47,219 bases of DNA from Lindgomyces ingoldianus (taxonomy: Eukaryota > Ascomycota > Dothideomycetes > Pleosporales > Lindgomycetaceae), in assembly GCF_010093535.1 (NCBI RefSeq), contig NW_022985213.1, positions 18,995 to 66,213 of the forward strand. The letters run 5' to 3'. This document shows, piece by piece, positions 22,750-33,229 of the stretch (its first letter is position 1; the number at the start of each line of letters is the position of its first letter). The notes under the pieces are model-generated. The model searched no databases and was not told the origin of the DNA. It saw only the letters and a list, made by a program, of their open reading frames with translations. Position numbers and translations under genes: made by a program.

Positions 22750-23228
22750 TTATCCCCCTTCTTAGCAGACGCATGTCCCAGGCGTCACATGACCTACCCG
22801 CAGCTCAGAGGCGCCTATGCGCATGTCTCGGTTACCGGCCAGAGGCTGACCACCTGCTGGCGGAGCAGCTGGTTGTCGGCATCGTGGGGGTCGGACGACG
22901 CGAGAGGTGCGGGGAGGTCGGTCGTAAAGAGAGACAAAAAAGAAACATGTGCGTACAAGCTAGAGCGTAGCAACCGAGCTAACCTATCTCTAGCTGTGTC
23001 GTGTGCATAGTGAGGGTATGAGCATACTCTAACTGATCTTACCCTCCAAGATCAGAAGAGGGGTCGCGCACTGTCTCCACCGTCGACTTGACGGGGTATG
23101 TCGGCGTCTGTCGACCCGGAGTCGTGTGCGTGTGTAATGACAAAAAAAACTTAGGCGTGTGCGTATGCGTGTGCGTATGCGTGTGCGTGATACTCAAGCT
23201 TTCATGTCACTTGAGGAGTTTAATCTAA
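22750..23228. other. Unmutated insert DNA of unknown origin
   Basis: GC-rich and free of RIP. It is probably internal sequence of the element whose LTR is at 22597-22749. Contains GTGTGCGTATGC-type tandem units (about 23156-23190) and a GATCTTACCCTCCAAGATC hairpin near 23036-23054. The longest open frame (122 codons from 22642) begins inside the LTR and has no recognisable domain, so I do not call it a gene. Confidence 0.5.
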
Positions 23229-23432
23229 TGTCACGGTCGGCATGCTCAAGCTACAAGCAAGAGGTGGTGTAACTCAACTAGATTAAACTAAGGAGCAGAG
23301 GAGCTGCTCTGCGAGTTTAAATATACATGTGTGCCCCCTGCCAAGGCGCTACTTGTAGCACTAGCGTGCTACTCGTTGCGCAAGCGAGGGAGCTGATGCC
23401 GCAGAGCATGTGAGGCGGTACACGCCGTCACA
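23229..23432. mobile_element. LTR-like unit, TGTCACGG...CCGTCACA, 204 bp
   Basis: The terminal inverted repeat TGTCACGG/CCGTCACA, the size and a TTTAAATATA box (about 23315-23325) are LTR-like. It contains strong hairpins, for example GTAGCAC-TAGC-GTGCTAC near 23353-23370. The 5-bp flanks do not match (TCTAA / AAGTA). Orientation undetermined. Confidence 0.5.
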
Positions 23433-23896
23433 AAGTATAAAAGAAAAAGCTAAAAGTAAATTAAGTAATAAGTAAGTGTAAGTAAGGTAGAATAAGACTA
23501 TTAAAGCTTGTTAGCACCCCTTTGCGCTAGATTACACTAGAGTAGCTTAAAATATACTTACCTTAAAAAGTTTAAAATCTTCTAAATTCTAACCTGTAGA
23601 GAGAGCAGAAGTGTAAAGGAGATAGACTTCTAGAATAGTTAGACCCTATATATACTGTCCTAACTGCTACTCTACTAGCGTAAGATATACTGCTACTTTA
23701 CTTTTACTTTTACTTTATACTTTTACTTTACTTTTACATAATAACTCTAGGTTATCTTTAAATAAACTTACATAAAATTAACTAAAATAAGTAGGAGCAA
23801 GATTTTAAAGCATTATATAATACTTTTTTATGCTACTTAGGCCTATTATTATCTATTCTATCCTCTAAGTTGTAGGACTACTATAAGAGGGGATAA
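23433..23896 (+). other. Gypsy 3' untranslated region and polypurine tract
   Basis: AT-rich remnant of the retrotransposon between the nested insert and its 3' LTR. A run of TTTTACTTTACTTTTAC repeats lies at about 23695-23738. The purine tract AAGAGGGGATAA (23885-23896), which primes plus-strand synthesis in LTR retrotransposons, abuts the LTR. Confidence 0.7.
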
Positions 23897-24097
23897 TGTA
23901 AGGCCAGATGTCCTAGAACAGGCTAGTATGGCCTCACCTAACCTGTTTGGAGGTCGTATGACCTGTGCTTTGTATATAAGCATGAATCCTAACAAGCGAA
24001 GCTTAGCAGCGATTCGTCTCTTTTACGATACACTCCTATCTTTCTCCGAAAGCGTGCTCTCAGTGCTATCCGTGCTACTTACCATCCCATCTTTACA
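23897..24097 (+). repeat. 3' LTR of the gypsy element
   Basis: 201 bp, TGTAAGGCCAGATGTCC to ATCTTTACA. Followed by the target duplication TTAGC at 24098-24102. Confidence 0.9.
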
Positions 24098-24700
24098 TTA
24101 GCTAGAGTAGGCCTAGAAAAGATTTAGGTTACTTATAGAGCTAAGGAGCGCTTCCTACCTAACTGCTACATTTCTAAGTTTAAGAAATATAGTAGCTATA
24201 TAGTGTAGAGTATTATCTTAACTAATACTAAAGGACCTCTAGTGTTCTTTATGGACAGCTAGTGTACAAATGCTAAGGGCACTGTTAACTTAGAGGTCTA
24301 TATTTAACATATTCTGCCTCTAATTACAGCCTACTAGCAAGCCTATAAAACTTAGACTAGTAGAGAGCTTATCTTTATAGAAGACAACAGCTTTATACAT
24401 AAATTAAAGGCTACTATAGAGGCCTATAAAGCTTAAGGAGTTTATAAGAACTAGTAGCTTACTAACTTACTAGACCTTAATCTAATTAAGAATGTTTAGT
24501 AGATGCTAAAGTATAGGCTAGGGAAGCGTTTCCTAAAGACTAATAACAATGTACAGCAGTTTCTAAAGGAGGAGTAGGAGAAGATTAAAATTAACAACTA
24601 TAAGAAGTATATTTAATCTATGCAAGAGCGCTGCGAGGCAGTTATCCAGGCAGGTGGAGGGCATACTAAGTGGTAGATAACTATTTAATGACTTTTTGTA
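24098..24700 (+). pseudogene. Tc1/mariner transposase relic, C-terminal part
   Basis: Continues the reading broken at 13920. It shows GPLVFFMDS at about 24235, the second catalytic block IFIEDNSFIHKLKATIEAY at about 24370-24425 (from FQQDNAPIHxA), the third block LTNLLDLNLIKN with a W stop (from WPANSPDLNPIENxW), and the C-terminal MQERCEAVIQAGGGHTKW at about 24620-24675. Stops are at Gln/Trp positions. The TIR follows at 24740-24793. Confidence 0.85.
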
Positions 24701-24795
24701 TATAATCTCTATAGAAAATTACATTTCTTAGTTAGAAGCCCGGTGGGGCCATGGTCTGGGTGACGCTAACAACCCGCTCATGAGAAGGCCCTGTA

Positions 24796-25449
24796 ACAAC
24801 TCCGAAGCGAGAGAAAGCGTACAGTAATCTAATTTACTCCCAAAATGATTGGATACCTTGAACGTACCGGATGCGCACAGCAACTGCAGGTTGTTTCAAC
24901 TTGCGTAGTGCTACGTGACCATACTCTTCCAAATCACTTGTACTAGAAGCGGCTAGCAGAAGCCAAACAGTAGTGACTTGAAGAATTGGATATATACCTT
25001 CCAGAAAAATCACATTTTGTACTTATTTTAAAGCATTAGAAAAGCATTGACAAAAAACTTGTCACCTAAGAAAACGCCATGGAACGTGAGGGGACACTCG
25101 CTTTATGCTAATAAAAGCCGACATGTAACGTTGCAAGGCTCATGAAGTAGAACGACGCATGCTCAATACCTTCCGGAAGTGTTCTATTAAGGCGGGTGAT
25201 GGATATCGTGATGATTCGATGAGAGCTGTGCGACTGAGCTTACTGTGTACAAAAACCTACGCTTATTGGCTTACAGCTCGGATCTCCACTTTTGGTGTCG
25301 ATACCCTCTACCCCGCTTTTTCTCAATGGCCACGTCAATCGTCGCTAGCGAACTCTAGAACTGTGTCTCACCTGTATATGTTCCTAAATGTCCGTTAGTT
25401 ACTCTATGTTTTGCTCTGAAGTCTACTGATATTGTGTTAGGTCAGAGAG
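24796..25449. other. Unmutated upstream region of the DUF6594-type gene
   Basis: Normal composition. No convincing gene; a 79-codon open frame at 25159-25398 has no recognisable features. It probably holds the promoter of the gene at 25450, but no motif is decisive. The mariner block separates it from 11476, its likely original neighbour. Confidence 0.5.
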
Positions 25450-26352
25450 ATGAGACAAATATTTCAATACTTCCGGGCCGAACGTAACAATTCTCCACCT
25501 CAGGATGTTGAACCGGGCAAAGCAACCCCAAAAAAGGACGGCAAGCAAGCCGTAAATCGATCGGTTGAGCCGCTCGAACATATCAAGTCAATTGGTGGAC
25601 ACGACGTAGGAAAACTAGCTATTCTAAGTTTCCGTGCGTTACAACTTTACCGGATCGCCGCGCTGCAGGCTCAGCTACTAGAGCAACAGAGGAGCGTGAT
25701 GCAAAAAGGGGAAAAGTTCCCTGAAATTGAGGGGGGAAAGATCGATGTGTTATTACAGAAGTATGGTAAGTGAGGAGCCAATATAAATTAGAAGTAAACA
25801 TAGTTCTATTCCCCGTATTAGGCTCACTCCATCGTAGCGGATGCGATCCGGAACTATGAAACGTTATCCCAAGATATAGTCCTCGACAACGAGAATGTCA
25901 ACTACGACTTCCTTGGTAGAGATGGGCGATTCAAAGTAGTACGCCGGGAAGGGTCCAGATGGGAAATTTGGCGGAACCCCAATGCTACCGTCAGCGATGA
26001 GGGCGGTCAGCTTAAGGAGATCGGTCGCCTGGGATGTCGCGCGCTCGATAGGAAAAGACGGGTGGAGCAAGAGCGTCGGAAGGCATATACTTCACGATTG
26101 GTCATGGCACTGTTTGGAGGCGTGGCGATCATTACGCCAATGCTAATAATGGCTTTACACCCAGGGCTTGTAGTGGATTTGGTTACGGCGTCAGTGGCGA
26201 CAGTGCTTTTTGCCATTATCGTTGCGGTTCAGGCTAGAGATGCTAGCGGAAAGGATGTGCTTGCATCGACAGCAGCTTACGCGGCTGTTTTGGTCGTGTT
26301 TGTGGGGGCGAGCCTAGCTCCTATAAGCACAGCCACCAGGCCGGTGAGCTAA
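25450..26352 (+). CDS. DUF6594-type three-helix membrane protein, two exons
   Basis: Exon 1 is 25450-25765 and exon 2 is 25838-26352, with an intron 25766-25837 (72 bp, GTAAGT...ATCGTAG). Splicing joins LLQKY to ADAIRNYE in frame and gives 276 residues ending at TAA 26350. The N-terminus is polar. Residues about 60-90 hold an LALxxLYRIAALQ-like helix, and residues 107-170 carry AIRNYETLSQD and RWEIWRNP. Three hydrophobic helices follow near residues 206-225, 228-247 and 252-272. This is the layout of fungal DUF6594 (PF20237) proteins, whose function is unknown; membrane location is inferred from the helices. The gene is intact, unmutated and apparently single-copy, and is enclosed by transposons on both sides. 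The family call is from memory; the exon structure is well supported by frame. Confidence 0.8.
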
Positions 26353-26460
26353 AATCGGCAAATGACCGCTACACCACTGCTTGGCGTAATAATTCCCCAT
26401 CTAACACTGTTTTTCCGTCCATACCACACGTGACCTCGGCTCGGAAAATGACCCAAATGC
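26353..26460. other. Short island tail and 8-bp target site
   Basis: Unmutated 3' flank of the gene. The last 8 bases, CCAAATGC (26453-26460), are duplicated at 38582-38589. Confidence 0.85.
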
Positions 26461-26575
26461 TTATCTCACAAGTCAGCCGCCCCACAGATGATTTTGCGCT
26501 AATACTATTTTAGATTAGACAAAACTTCTAAAACTTCTAAGCTAATTAAAACTTCTAGAGTCTTCTAGGCTAATT
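26461..26575. repeat. Left terminal inverted repeat and AACTTCT repeats
   Basis: TTATCTCACAAGTCAG at the tip. Then, from about 26517, AGACAAAACTTCTAAAACTT and three to four further AACTTCT words. It pairs with 38460-38581. Confidence 0.85.
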
Positions 26576-27054
26576 AGAGGCTAATTACTAATAACGCATA
26601 AAATTATCTGCAGAGCGTCTAAGAAGAAATAAAGCAAGTTTATATGTATCTTAGTTTATAAATCTATTAAATTATATAATAGCACTACACTAGCATTAGT
26701 ATCTATTAAAATGTTTAATGTAATTAAAAATAAAGGTATTTATTTCTATAATAGGCACATTTTAAAACGTATCTAACACTATTTAAAAGGTAAAGTACAT
26801 TATTAAATATGTTTTTAACATGTTATGTGTTCTAGCTATTAACTATTTATTCTTATCCTATTACTCCTGTTAACACTACGCGTTGTATCCCTCTATAACT
26901 GCAGGAGCTAAGGCACACATGCCTTCTCTATTGCCTCCTGTGATTAAAACTTTAGTGTAAACAGGCGTAGGTGTGCAGTTACAGTTATTAGTACACCTAC
27001 GCTTAACCTACTACATTATATAACTTAGTTAATAAGAAGAGTGTTAGAGATCCT

Positions 27055-27140
27055 ACGCTTCTAAGGAACTTCTAGGAACTTCTAGAAACTTCTAAGAACT
27101 TCTAGAGACTTTTAAAGACTTCTAGAAACTTCTAAAGTAT
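27055..27140. repeat. Array of about seven AACTTCTAG units
   Basis: A 10-11 bp unit of the form GAACTTCTAG is repeated with point differences. It is the same word as in the terminal repeats, so it is a candidate subterminal binding array. The helicase relic starts about 100 bp further on. Confidence 0.8.
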
Positions 27141-27239
27141 AGTAAAAAAAAAAGTTAAGAAAAAAGAAGATAGGCGTTTAAAATAGTAAAGAAGTAGGAA
27201 GGAGTAGAGACATTAAAATGCTTTAAATGCAATAGGTTA

Positions 27240-29800
27240 GAGCCCTATTCTTTTAAACTTTTAGCTTTAGATTAATCTTATTTTATTTATAAAGTTAAAG
27301 GATTTTTTTAGCCTTATCTTAGCAGCTAAGAATGTCTATAATGTTAAATTCTAAAAGGATGTTCTCTGCGCGTGTCTTACACAGATCCTCTGTAAAGAAA
27401 GGATAATAGGCGCTAATAATAGTAGCTTATTACTACATAATAAGCAAGTCTGTACTTTAAGGCAACTAATATTTAACTATAGGGATACTCTTTTAATTGC
27501 CTAGACTAGTTTTAGTAAAAGCATAATTTTTTACGCTTATTTAGTGTTAACTGCTAAAATTACTATTTAGATTATTCTGCTAAATAAGCTTAAAAATAAG
27601 CAGCTAGATAACATATAACAACTAAAAAGATCTAAGCTATGCATTATTAATATATAAAGTAGAGCTAGTTAGTAAGAACTATTTACTTAAATTATTAATA
27701 AAGAATTTACTTATCTACTTATAAGGCTAGAGTAGGCTTCTAGTAAAGCTTTTTAGGACATTTTAAAAAATCTAAAGTTATAGTCTTAAATTAAATTAGT
27801 AGCTATTAACAAATGTTATTTTATATTAAACTAAAAAAAGTTTTAACTTATGTTTATAATACTAAGTTAACTGTAAGTTATACTTTAAAAAGATGTTGTC
27901 TAGTTTACCTGCTCTACTACATTAGACAGTACTGCAGAGGATGCAGTCTTACGCTACGCTAGTTTCTGTCTGCTAGGCTGCTGTATGTACTAGACTAAGG
28001 TTATCTGCATATTAGTTAATTACCCTAATGTTACTATTTTAGTAGTTCTTTTACTATAAGGTAAAGTTAACTTATAGAATAGTCTTTATTTCCTTTTAAA
28101 AAAAAGTGTCTTAAGTAGGTGTGCTAATTCTAAAGAGATTCTTAAAATAGTTATATTTATTAATAAGTGTATATCTATTTAGTTAGCTGCAGTGTAGTTT
28201 TACTTAATGCTTCTTTATTTAACAGAAAGACTAGAACCTTATAATTAGTATACAACTAATATTAATAATAGTCTACAGTGTGTGTACAACATAGTAGAGA
28301 CATTTACTATAAATATATAAAAATATAACTAGAACAAGCATTATTTTAAGTTTAAAAAGCTAACATCCTGTATCTAAATTATAGTAGCTACTACTTTACT
28401 AAGCATAAGTGTTAATATCTTTAATGTTAACTGCATTATATGCTAAAAGTTTTTAATTATAAAGAGCCTCTTAGATCTCTAGTAGTGTGCTAGGCGCAGT
28501 AGACGCACACCTAGTTAATTAAGTACTATGTATATATTTCTACTATATTAGTTGTTTAACTCTAAGAGTTTATATAAACTAGGCGTTTTACTACTCTGCC
28601 CTAAATAAGATAGACAGCCTTTAAAAAGAAAAATAGCATAGAATTAGTTACTAGTTAATTAAGTAAAAGTACATAGTTAATTAGCCTAAAGCTTTATGCT
28701 AGGTAATACTAGCAACGCAAATAGTGTCTGCTTACAAAAGTCTAGCTAAGAAACTGCTAGGTTAGACTAGCCTCCTGCTAGATATTAAACAAAGTCTAAT
28801 ATGCAGGCCTAGGCAAACATAGGCAATTACTAGATTAATATAGCTAATAGTTTATATTACTATAAAGGTATTCTGTCTTAACTAGGGGAGTATAATGTCC
28901 TTTTAAAAAACAGATCTATTGTTATACTAAGTTCCTACTATTTAAAGTGTAATATTATACTTCTTCTACTAGCTACGCTACTGCTAGAGCCTTTAAGTGT
29001 AGTTTCTACTTTAAAGATAAGCACACTCTCTGCCTTTATACTTATTACTCTTAATAAGTAGGCTAGAATTTAGGTAAAGAGACACTATAGTAACTCTATG
29101 TGTTAAGGACCTCTGCTTTTATCTATGTATATAAGGACGTGCTTGCAATAGGAGCTGTTACAATACTATAGAATTAAGTATACTATTAAAGTAAATTTTA
29201 TAGTTAATAAAATGTGTAAGCATGTTTTATTTATATCTAGTTAAAAATATTTTAGAACTAATACTAAAGCACTTTATAACATACTTTTAGGCATAGTAGT
29301 GTCTATAAACATATGTTTAGTTTGTTATAAAGAAAAGCTATAACACTAGCGTGTAGAGTAAAATAAATCTAGTTAAGTCTATGCTTTATTATTTATAAAG
29401 AATTTAAGTGTAGATTGTGTTACTTAAATCTATTAATAGAATAATGCTTTTACTAAAAAGGTAGCACTGCAACTTACACTGCAGGCCGCATCTGCATCCT
29501 CTAGTGGCCGCGTTGTCCTCTAGCTAGTTGTATTAGATAATACCTGTACAACTATAAGTGCCTTTACCCTAACTATACTAAAGATACTACCTCTAAACAA
29601 CATGTTATGTAGTGTTGTTTATGTAATTATATTAAGCCCTACTTAAAAAGTTACATATTTATAAAGTCTTATAAATAACTTTTTTTAGCGTGCAGTTTAG
29701 GTTCTCTAGGATGTTTAAAAGCAGGCTAATAGTAGGCTAGTAACACTAACTGCTAGCGCTAGTTAATCTAGTTAGCTAGAGCCCCTAGAAGACAGAAGTT
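27240..29800 (+). pseudogene. RecQ-like superfamily 2 helicase relic
   Basis: Reads through TAG/TAA stops in essentially one frame. Motif 0/I: LRQLIFNYRDTLLIA then TSFSKSIIFYAY (27484-27540; TGFGKS with Gly to Ser). Motif II: AINKCYFILN (27802-27831; from DECH, with D-N, E-K, H-Y). Motif III: FTCSTTLDSTAEDAVLRYAS (about 27903-27960). Motif V: IIVATTLLSISVNIFNV (about 28380-28430; GV and P lost). Motif VI: CARRSRRTP (about 28485-28510, from AGRGRR). A C-terminal Cys-containing tail (CLVCYKEK near 29315-29340) follows. Every motif change is a C/T or G/A transition. The family unwinds DNA; in a transposon it might serve excision or replication, which is inference. Dead copy. Confidence 0.8.
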
Positions 29801-31228
29801 TGCTAGTAACAGTACACAATAATGTAAGTTACAGTAGGCAGAATAAGCTATATATACATAAGGCAGCTGTAAACACTACGCTATTACAACTCTAAGCAGC
29901 ATTTATAAATGTAAATAGAAATACATTACATTACTAAAATAAAGTCCTTAGTTTCTTGCTAGTATCCTAGAGTAAAAGAGTGTAATATGTAACTAATAAA
30001 AAAAAAAGCTATTTAATGTATTATAAATTACATTATTAGCCTAAGCATTTTTTTAAGGGCTTTAATTCTTTACTTTATGCTTTAGTTAGCCTAGGAGTTT
30101 ATAGAAGTTTTAGAGCACTTAGAATATTTAAAATATTTAGAGTAAAATTATAGTTTGTAGTAATTTAATTAGTAAAAGTTAGCTAAAGTTTTAAAGTATT
30201 CTATAATTTAAAAAAGTACTATATGTTATAAGGTCTTTATTAGTCTAAAAGTTTACAGAAGTTTTAAAAGTTAGTAAAAGTAAAAATGTAGTAAAGTTAC
30301 TATAGTAAAAGTATAACACATATAACCTGCTAGTAACTAATAAATAGTAATATAAACAACACTATGTTATAAGTTTAACTTTAACTATAATATTAATATG
30401 CCTTACTTTTAGTCTTTTTTAGAAGCCTTAGGTTTTATAACTTAAAATAAATATTAAGCTATAGCAGCAGCTGCTGCTTTAGGCTGTAGGGTAACCTATA
30501 GTAGGCGCATTTTCTACTCTCTGTAAGCTATTAGTTGCTGTTGCTGTCTTTATAGCAGTTGTAGTTAAGGGCACAGGTTGCTAACATTAGTATAGTTGCT
30601 ATTGCCATCGCCCTTGCCCTTGCCCTTGCCTTTGCCTCCCTCCCACCCTCCTCGTCCGCCTCCGCCTCCCTCCTCCTCCTCCTCTACCACTACTACCACC
30701 ACCACTACAACTACCACCTCCTCCTCCTCCTTCTCCTCCTCCTCCTCCTCTCTTCTTTCTGCTGCCCCCTAATAACAACAACAACAATAATAAGGTCTAG
30801 CAGCTGTTTAGGGACAACCCTCCCTCTTTAGCTGCTCCCCTCCTCCCTCCTCCTCCCCCTGCTGTGGTGGTGCCTGCGCCTGTGCCCGGCTTGCAAGGAT
30901 ACTACACCTGGGGTTAACAGGCAAACCCTGTTTGCTAGCTGTAGGCTTAGGCTAACTAGCCTACTAGTAAACATTATGTTTACTAGGAGGATAGCAAGTA
31001 GTAGTTCACCCTAAAGGCTATAAGGTCTACCCTATAAAAGGAGAAAGACGCAGTTCACAGTTATGTAGGCTAAATTATAGAGACAGAGTTAGGTAAGCAG
31101 TTACTAGGTAATTAGTAGTGCGCTTACTATTAAAAAAAAGGTTAAGAGTGCTAGCGTTATTTTAATAACACTAAGTTATAAGTTAAGCATGCTAGATTAA
31201 CTTACGCTTATTATTATGCTAACTCTTA
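29801..31228. other. Non-coding interior of the 12-kb element
   Basis: RIP-degraded DNA with scattered AGAAGTTTT words (about 30100-30270), then a pyrimidine-rich block (30601-30870) and GC-richer sequence to 31228. No gene is seen. The Fot insertion starts at 31231. Confidence 0.5.
30601..30870. repeat. Polypyrimidine tract, CTC/CCTCCG simple repeats
   Basis: More than 200 bases almost purely C and T on the + strand (GCCCTTGCC repeats, then CCTCCT runs), with an ACAACA tail at 30775-30790. A Gly-rich open frame on the minus strand is a by-product. Strand asymmetry of this kind can form triplex DNA. Confidence 0.85.
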
Positions 31229-31230
31229 TA

Positions 31231-33065
31231 ACGTGTTTTATTAGTAAGCTGCAGACATTAGTAAGCTGCGCACCCTACTAAACCGCGCGCGCCTTTTTAA
31301 CAGATAACTAAACAGCAACTAAATTAAACCTATATAAGTATATATATAAAAAATATTCCTAATTGCTTCTACATTAATTCCTTTTATAGCCTTGTACATA
31401 GCACCTTAAGCAGGTTAGTAGTGCTTGTTAATATGCCTGCAATGCCTAAGCCTGCGCATCCACCTTAACTAACCTATTAGCCTCTGCAGCCAGCCTCTGA
31501 CCTTCTTAGCCTGTAAGAGTCCCTCCTATAGCAATATACTACTGTTGCTGTTACTTCTTCTGCTTTTAGTAATAGTTAGCCTAACACAGCTTAGTGTTCT
31601 TCTTTATAAGAATTATTACTAAGTGCATTACTATCTAACATCCTTTAACAGGCTAAGCTATTACTTAGCTAGTAGGGCTCTGCAATTAACAACTAAGGCA
31701 GTTATAGATTAGTTAAGCCTACTACTATAGCTAAGCAACTGTATAAGGCGTCTTTGCAGTCTAGCGCGTCTTACTGTTAGCTTCTTGCGCTAGTAGAGAC
31801 AGTGTTAGACAACAGTAAGCAATAATAAGATGTAATTAGAATAGTGTAGGACTAAACTTACTACTTAAAAGCTGCTTTTAATTATCTACTCTGTAAATAC
31901 TATAGGCCTAATATGCTTATAGATTTTAAAAAAGTCTTACTTATTAACATAAAAGATTTAATTATAAGCAAGCTCTAACACCTAGTGTTTATACACTTGC
32001 TTAAAAGGCGCAAAACAGCTAACATCTAAAGGCTATAGGAGATAAGAGCTATAAGCTAGCATATAGAGACTAATAATCTTGTTCTCTATACAGTACTAAT
32101 TAAACTTAGGTGTTGCATAGCTGCTGTGGCTATCTACTATAAGCAGGTAATAGATTCCTGCTGTACACGTCCTTATCTACTTGTTAAAGTGCTTAAGCTA
32201 AGCTAAGCTAAAATAGTTAGTTGTCTAGCTATTATTACTTACTATAAGCATCTAGTTACTAGAGATATCACAATACTAGCTAGCTTAGTAGAGCTTTTTA
32301 TATAAGATAATAAGCAGTAGGAGCAACTAGCTAGATGCGTTAATACACTTAATTATAGTAACCTAGTTGCAATTACTAGGCTGTATAGTAACTACTTAAC
32401 TAATAGTCTTAGAGCTAGTAACAACTTTAGACATGCTAGCAACCTTTATTATAAATTCTGTTTTATTAAAATTATAGGTATTTTTATCTAGTATCTTGTA
32501 CGTCTAATGTGTGTCCTTTACTAGCTTAAACTAAGCTCTAAACTTAACTAGATCCTAATAGAGAGCGCGCTAGAAGTGTATCTTCCTGTCCTACTTTGTC
32601 TAAAGCTTTGCCTAGCTGTTAACAAAGCGCAATACCTAGCACTTGCCTATAAGCGTTAGTAGAGGATCTTAGTAACAAGCTTAAAGTAAAACGTTTGCTA
32701 TTTAACGCACATTAATAATATAGGGTAGAAAGCTGCGTTAGTTAAGATCTAGGATCTAGGAGACAAGCAACTGCTCTTTAATAGGCAATAGCTTATAGTT
32801 AACTAAGATTGTCTTGCGTTTTAGGAGGATACCACAGAGGCGCGTTTAGAGGGTGGATTCTAGTACGTTATAGGCTGCAGCAGCTGCACAAATTAATAGA
32901 TAAGGGTTAGACTTAATTAAGACAAGAGCAAGCTAAAGTCTACCTTCTTTTACTAGAGATTAAGCTTGTGGTTGTTAAGCTATAGTTAAAGGTGTAGACG
33001 CGGTTTCGCGCGGTTTGGTGGGGTGCGCAGCTTACTGATGTCCGCAGCTTACTGATAAAACACGT
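31231..33065 (-). mobile_element. Fot1/pogo-type transposon, copy B (1835 bp)
   Basis: TA at 31229-31230 and 33066-33067. It is an inverted copy of 11577-13410 over its full length. The left end is RIPed (TTAGTAAGC for TCAGTAAGC), while the right end keeps the original CACGTTTTATCAG-type sequence. Confidence 0.9.
31310..32950 (-). pseudogene. Fot1-like transposase relic, copy B
   Basis: Minus-strand counterpart of the relic at 11700-13330. The same conserved blocks occur in reverse order (the LLQPLDVSCFAPLK block at about 31990-32040, the LLIVDSYSSYVTP block at about 32105-32165). TAG/TAA stops lie at Gln/Trp positions. It is a passenger in the 12-kb element and unrelated to that element's mobility. 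Confidence 0.85.
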
Positions 33066-33229
33066 TAGGGGTAGTTGCATGTTCTTAACCTGCTGTAGGA
33101 AGGACCTGTAGGCAAAACTGCCTTCTAGACCTAGGGGGATAGGGTATTATCCCTTAGCACTAAAAGGGCCACTCTCTCCCCCACCTCCTAGGGGTGCTAG
33201 CAGCATTACTGTGTAATAGGTATTAGGTG

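Larger units (their letters stand above)
13925..24097 (+). mobile_element. Ty3/gypsy chromodomain LTR retrotransposon, 10.2 kb with nested inserts
   Basis: Two 201-bp LTRs (13925-14125 and 23897-24097) begin TGTAAGGCC and end CTTTACA, flanked by a perfect TTAGC duplication. The internal order on + is gag with a zinc knuckle, protease, RT, RNase H, integrase, chromodomain. At least four later insertions lie inside: 15976-16362, 18066-18353, 18357-19456 and 20339-20603, plus LTR material at 22597-23432. A purine tract AAGAGGGGATAA precedes the 3' LTR (23885-23896). The LTRs differ mainly by transitions in both directions, as independent RIP would cause. Confidence 0.9.
11479..24793 (+). mobile_element. 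Tc1/mariner element, 1.3 kb, split by two younger insertions
   Basis: The left end TACAGGGCCCTCTCATGAGC (TA at 11477-11478) and the right end CTCATGAGAAGGCCCTGTA (TA at 24794-24795) are inverted repeats of about 33 bp sharing a GCGGGTTGTTAGCGTCA-type word. After removing the Fot element (11577-13410) and the gypsy element (13925-24097) with their target duplications, about 1.3 kb remains, a normal mariner length. The flanks are unmutated island DNA. A truncated second copy is at 5699-6062. Confidence 0.85.

Noticed and set aside
22642..23010. 122-codon frame
   Set aside because: Starts inside an LTR and crosses its duplicated end; no domain.
25159..25398. 79-codon frame upstream of the DUF6594-type gene
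   Set aside because: No recognisable sequence features and no in-frame link to exon 1; probably 5' non-coding DNA.
25766..25822. Alternative 3' splice site at CCGTATTAG (ending 25822)
   Set aside because: It gives a frame that stops after 13 codons. The AG at 25836-25837 restores the conserved ADAIRNYE frame.
30599..30787. Gly-rich minus-strand frame
   Set aside because: A direct translation of the polypyrimidine tract.
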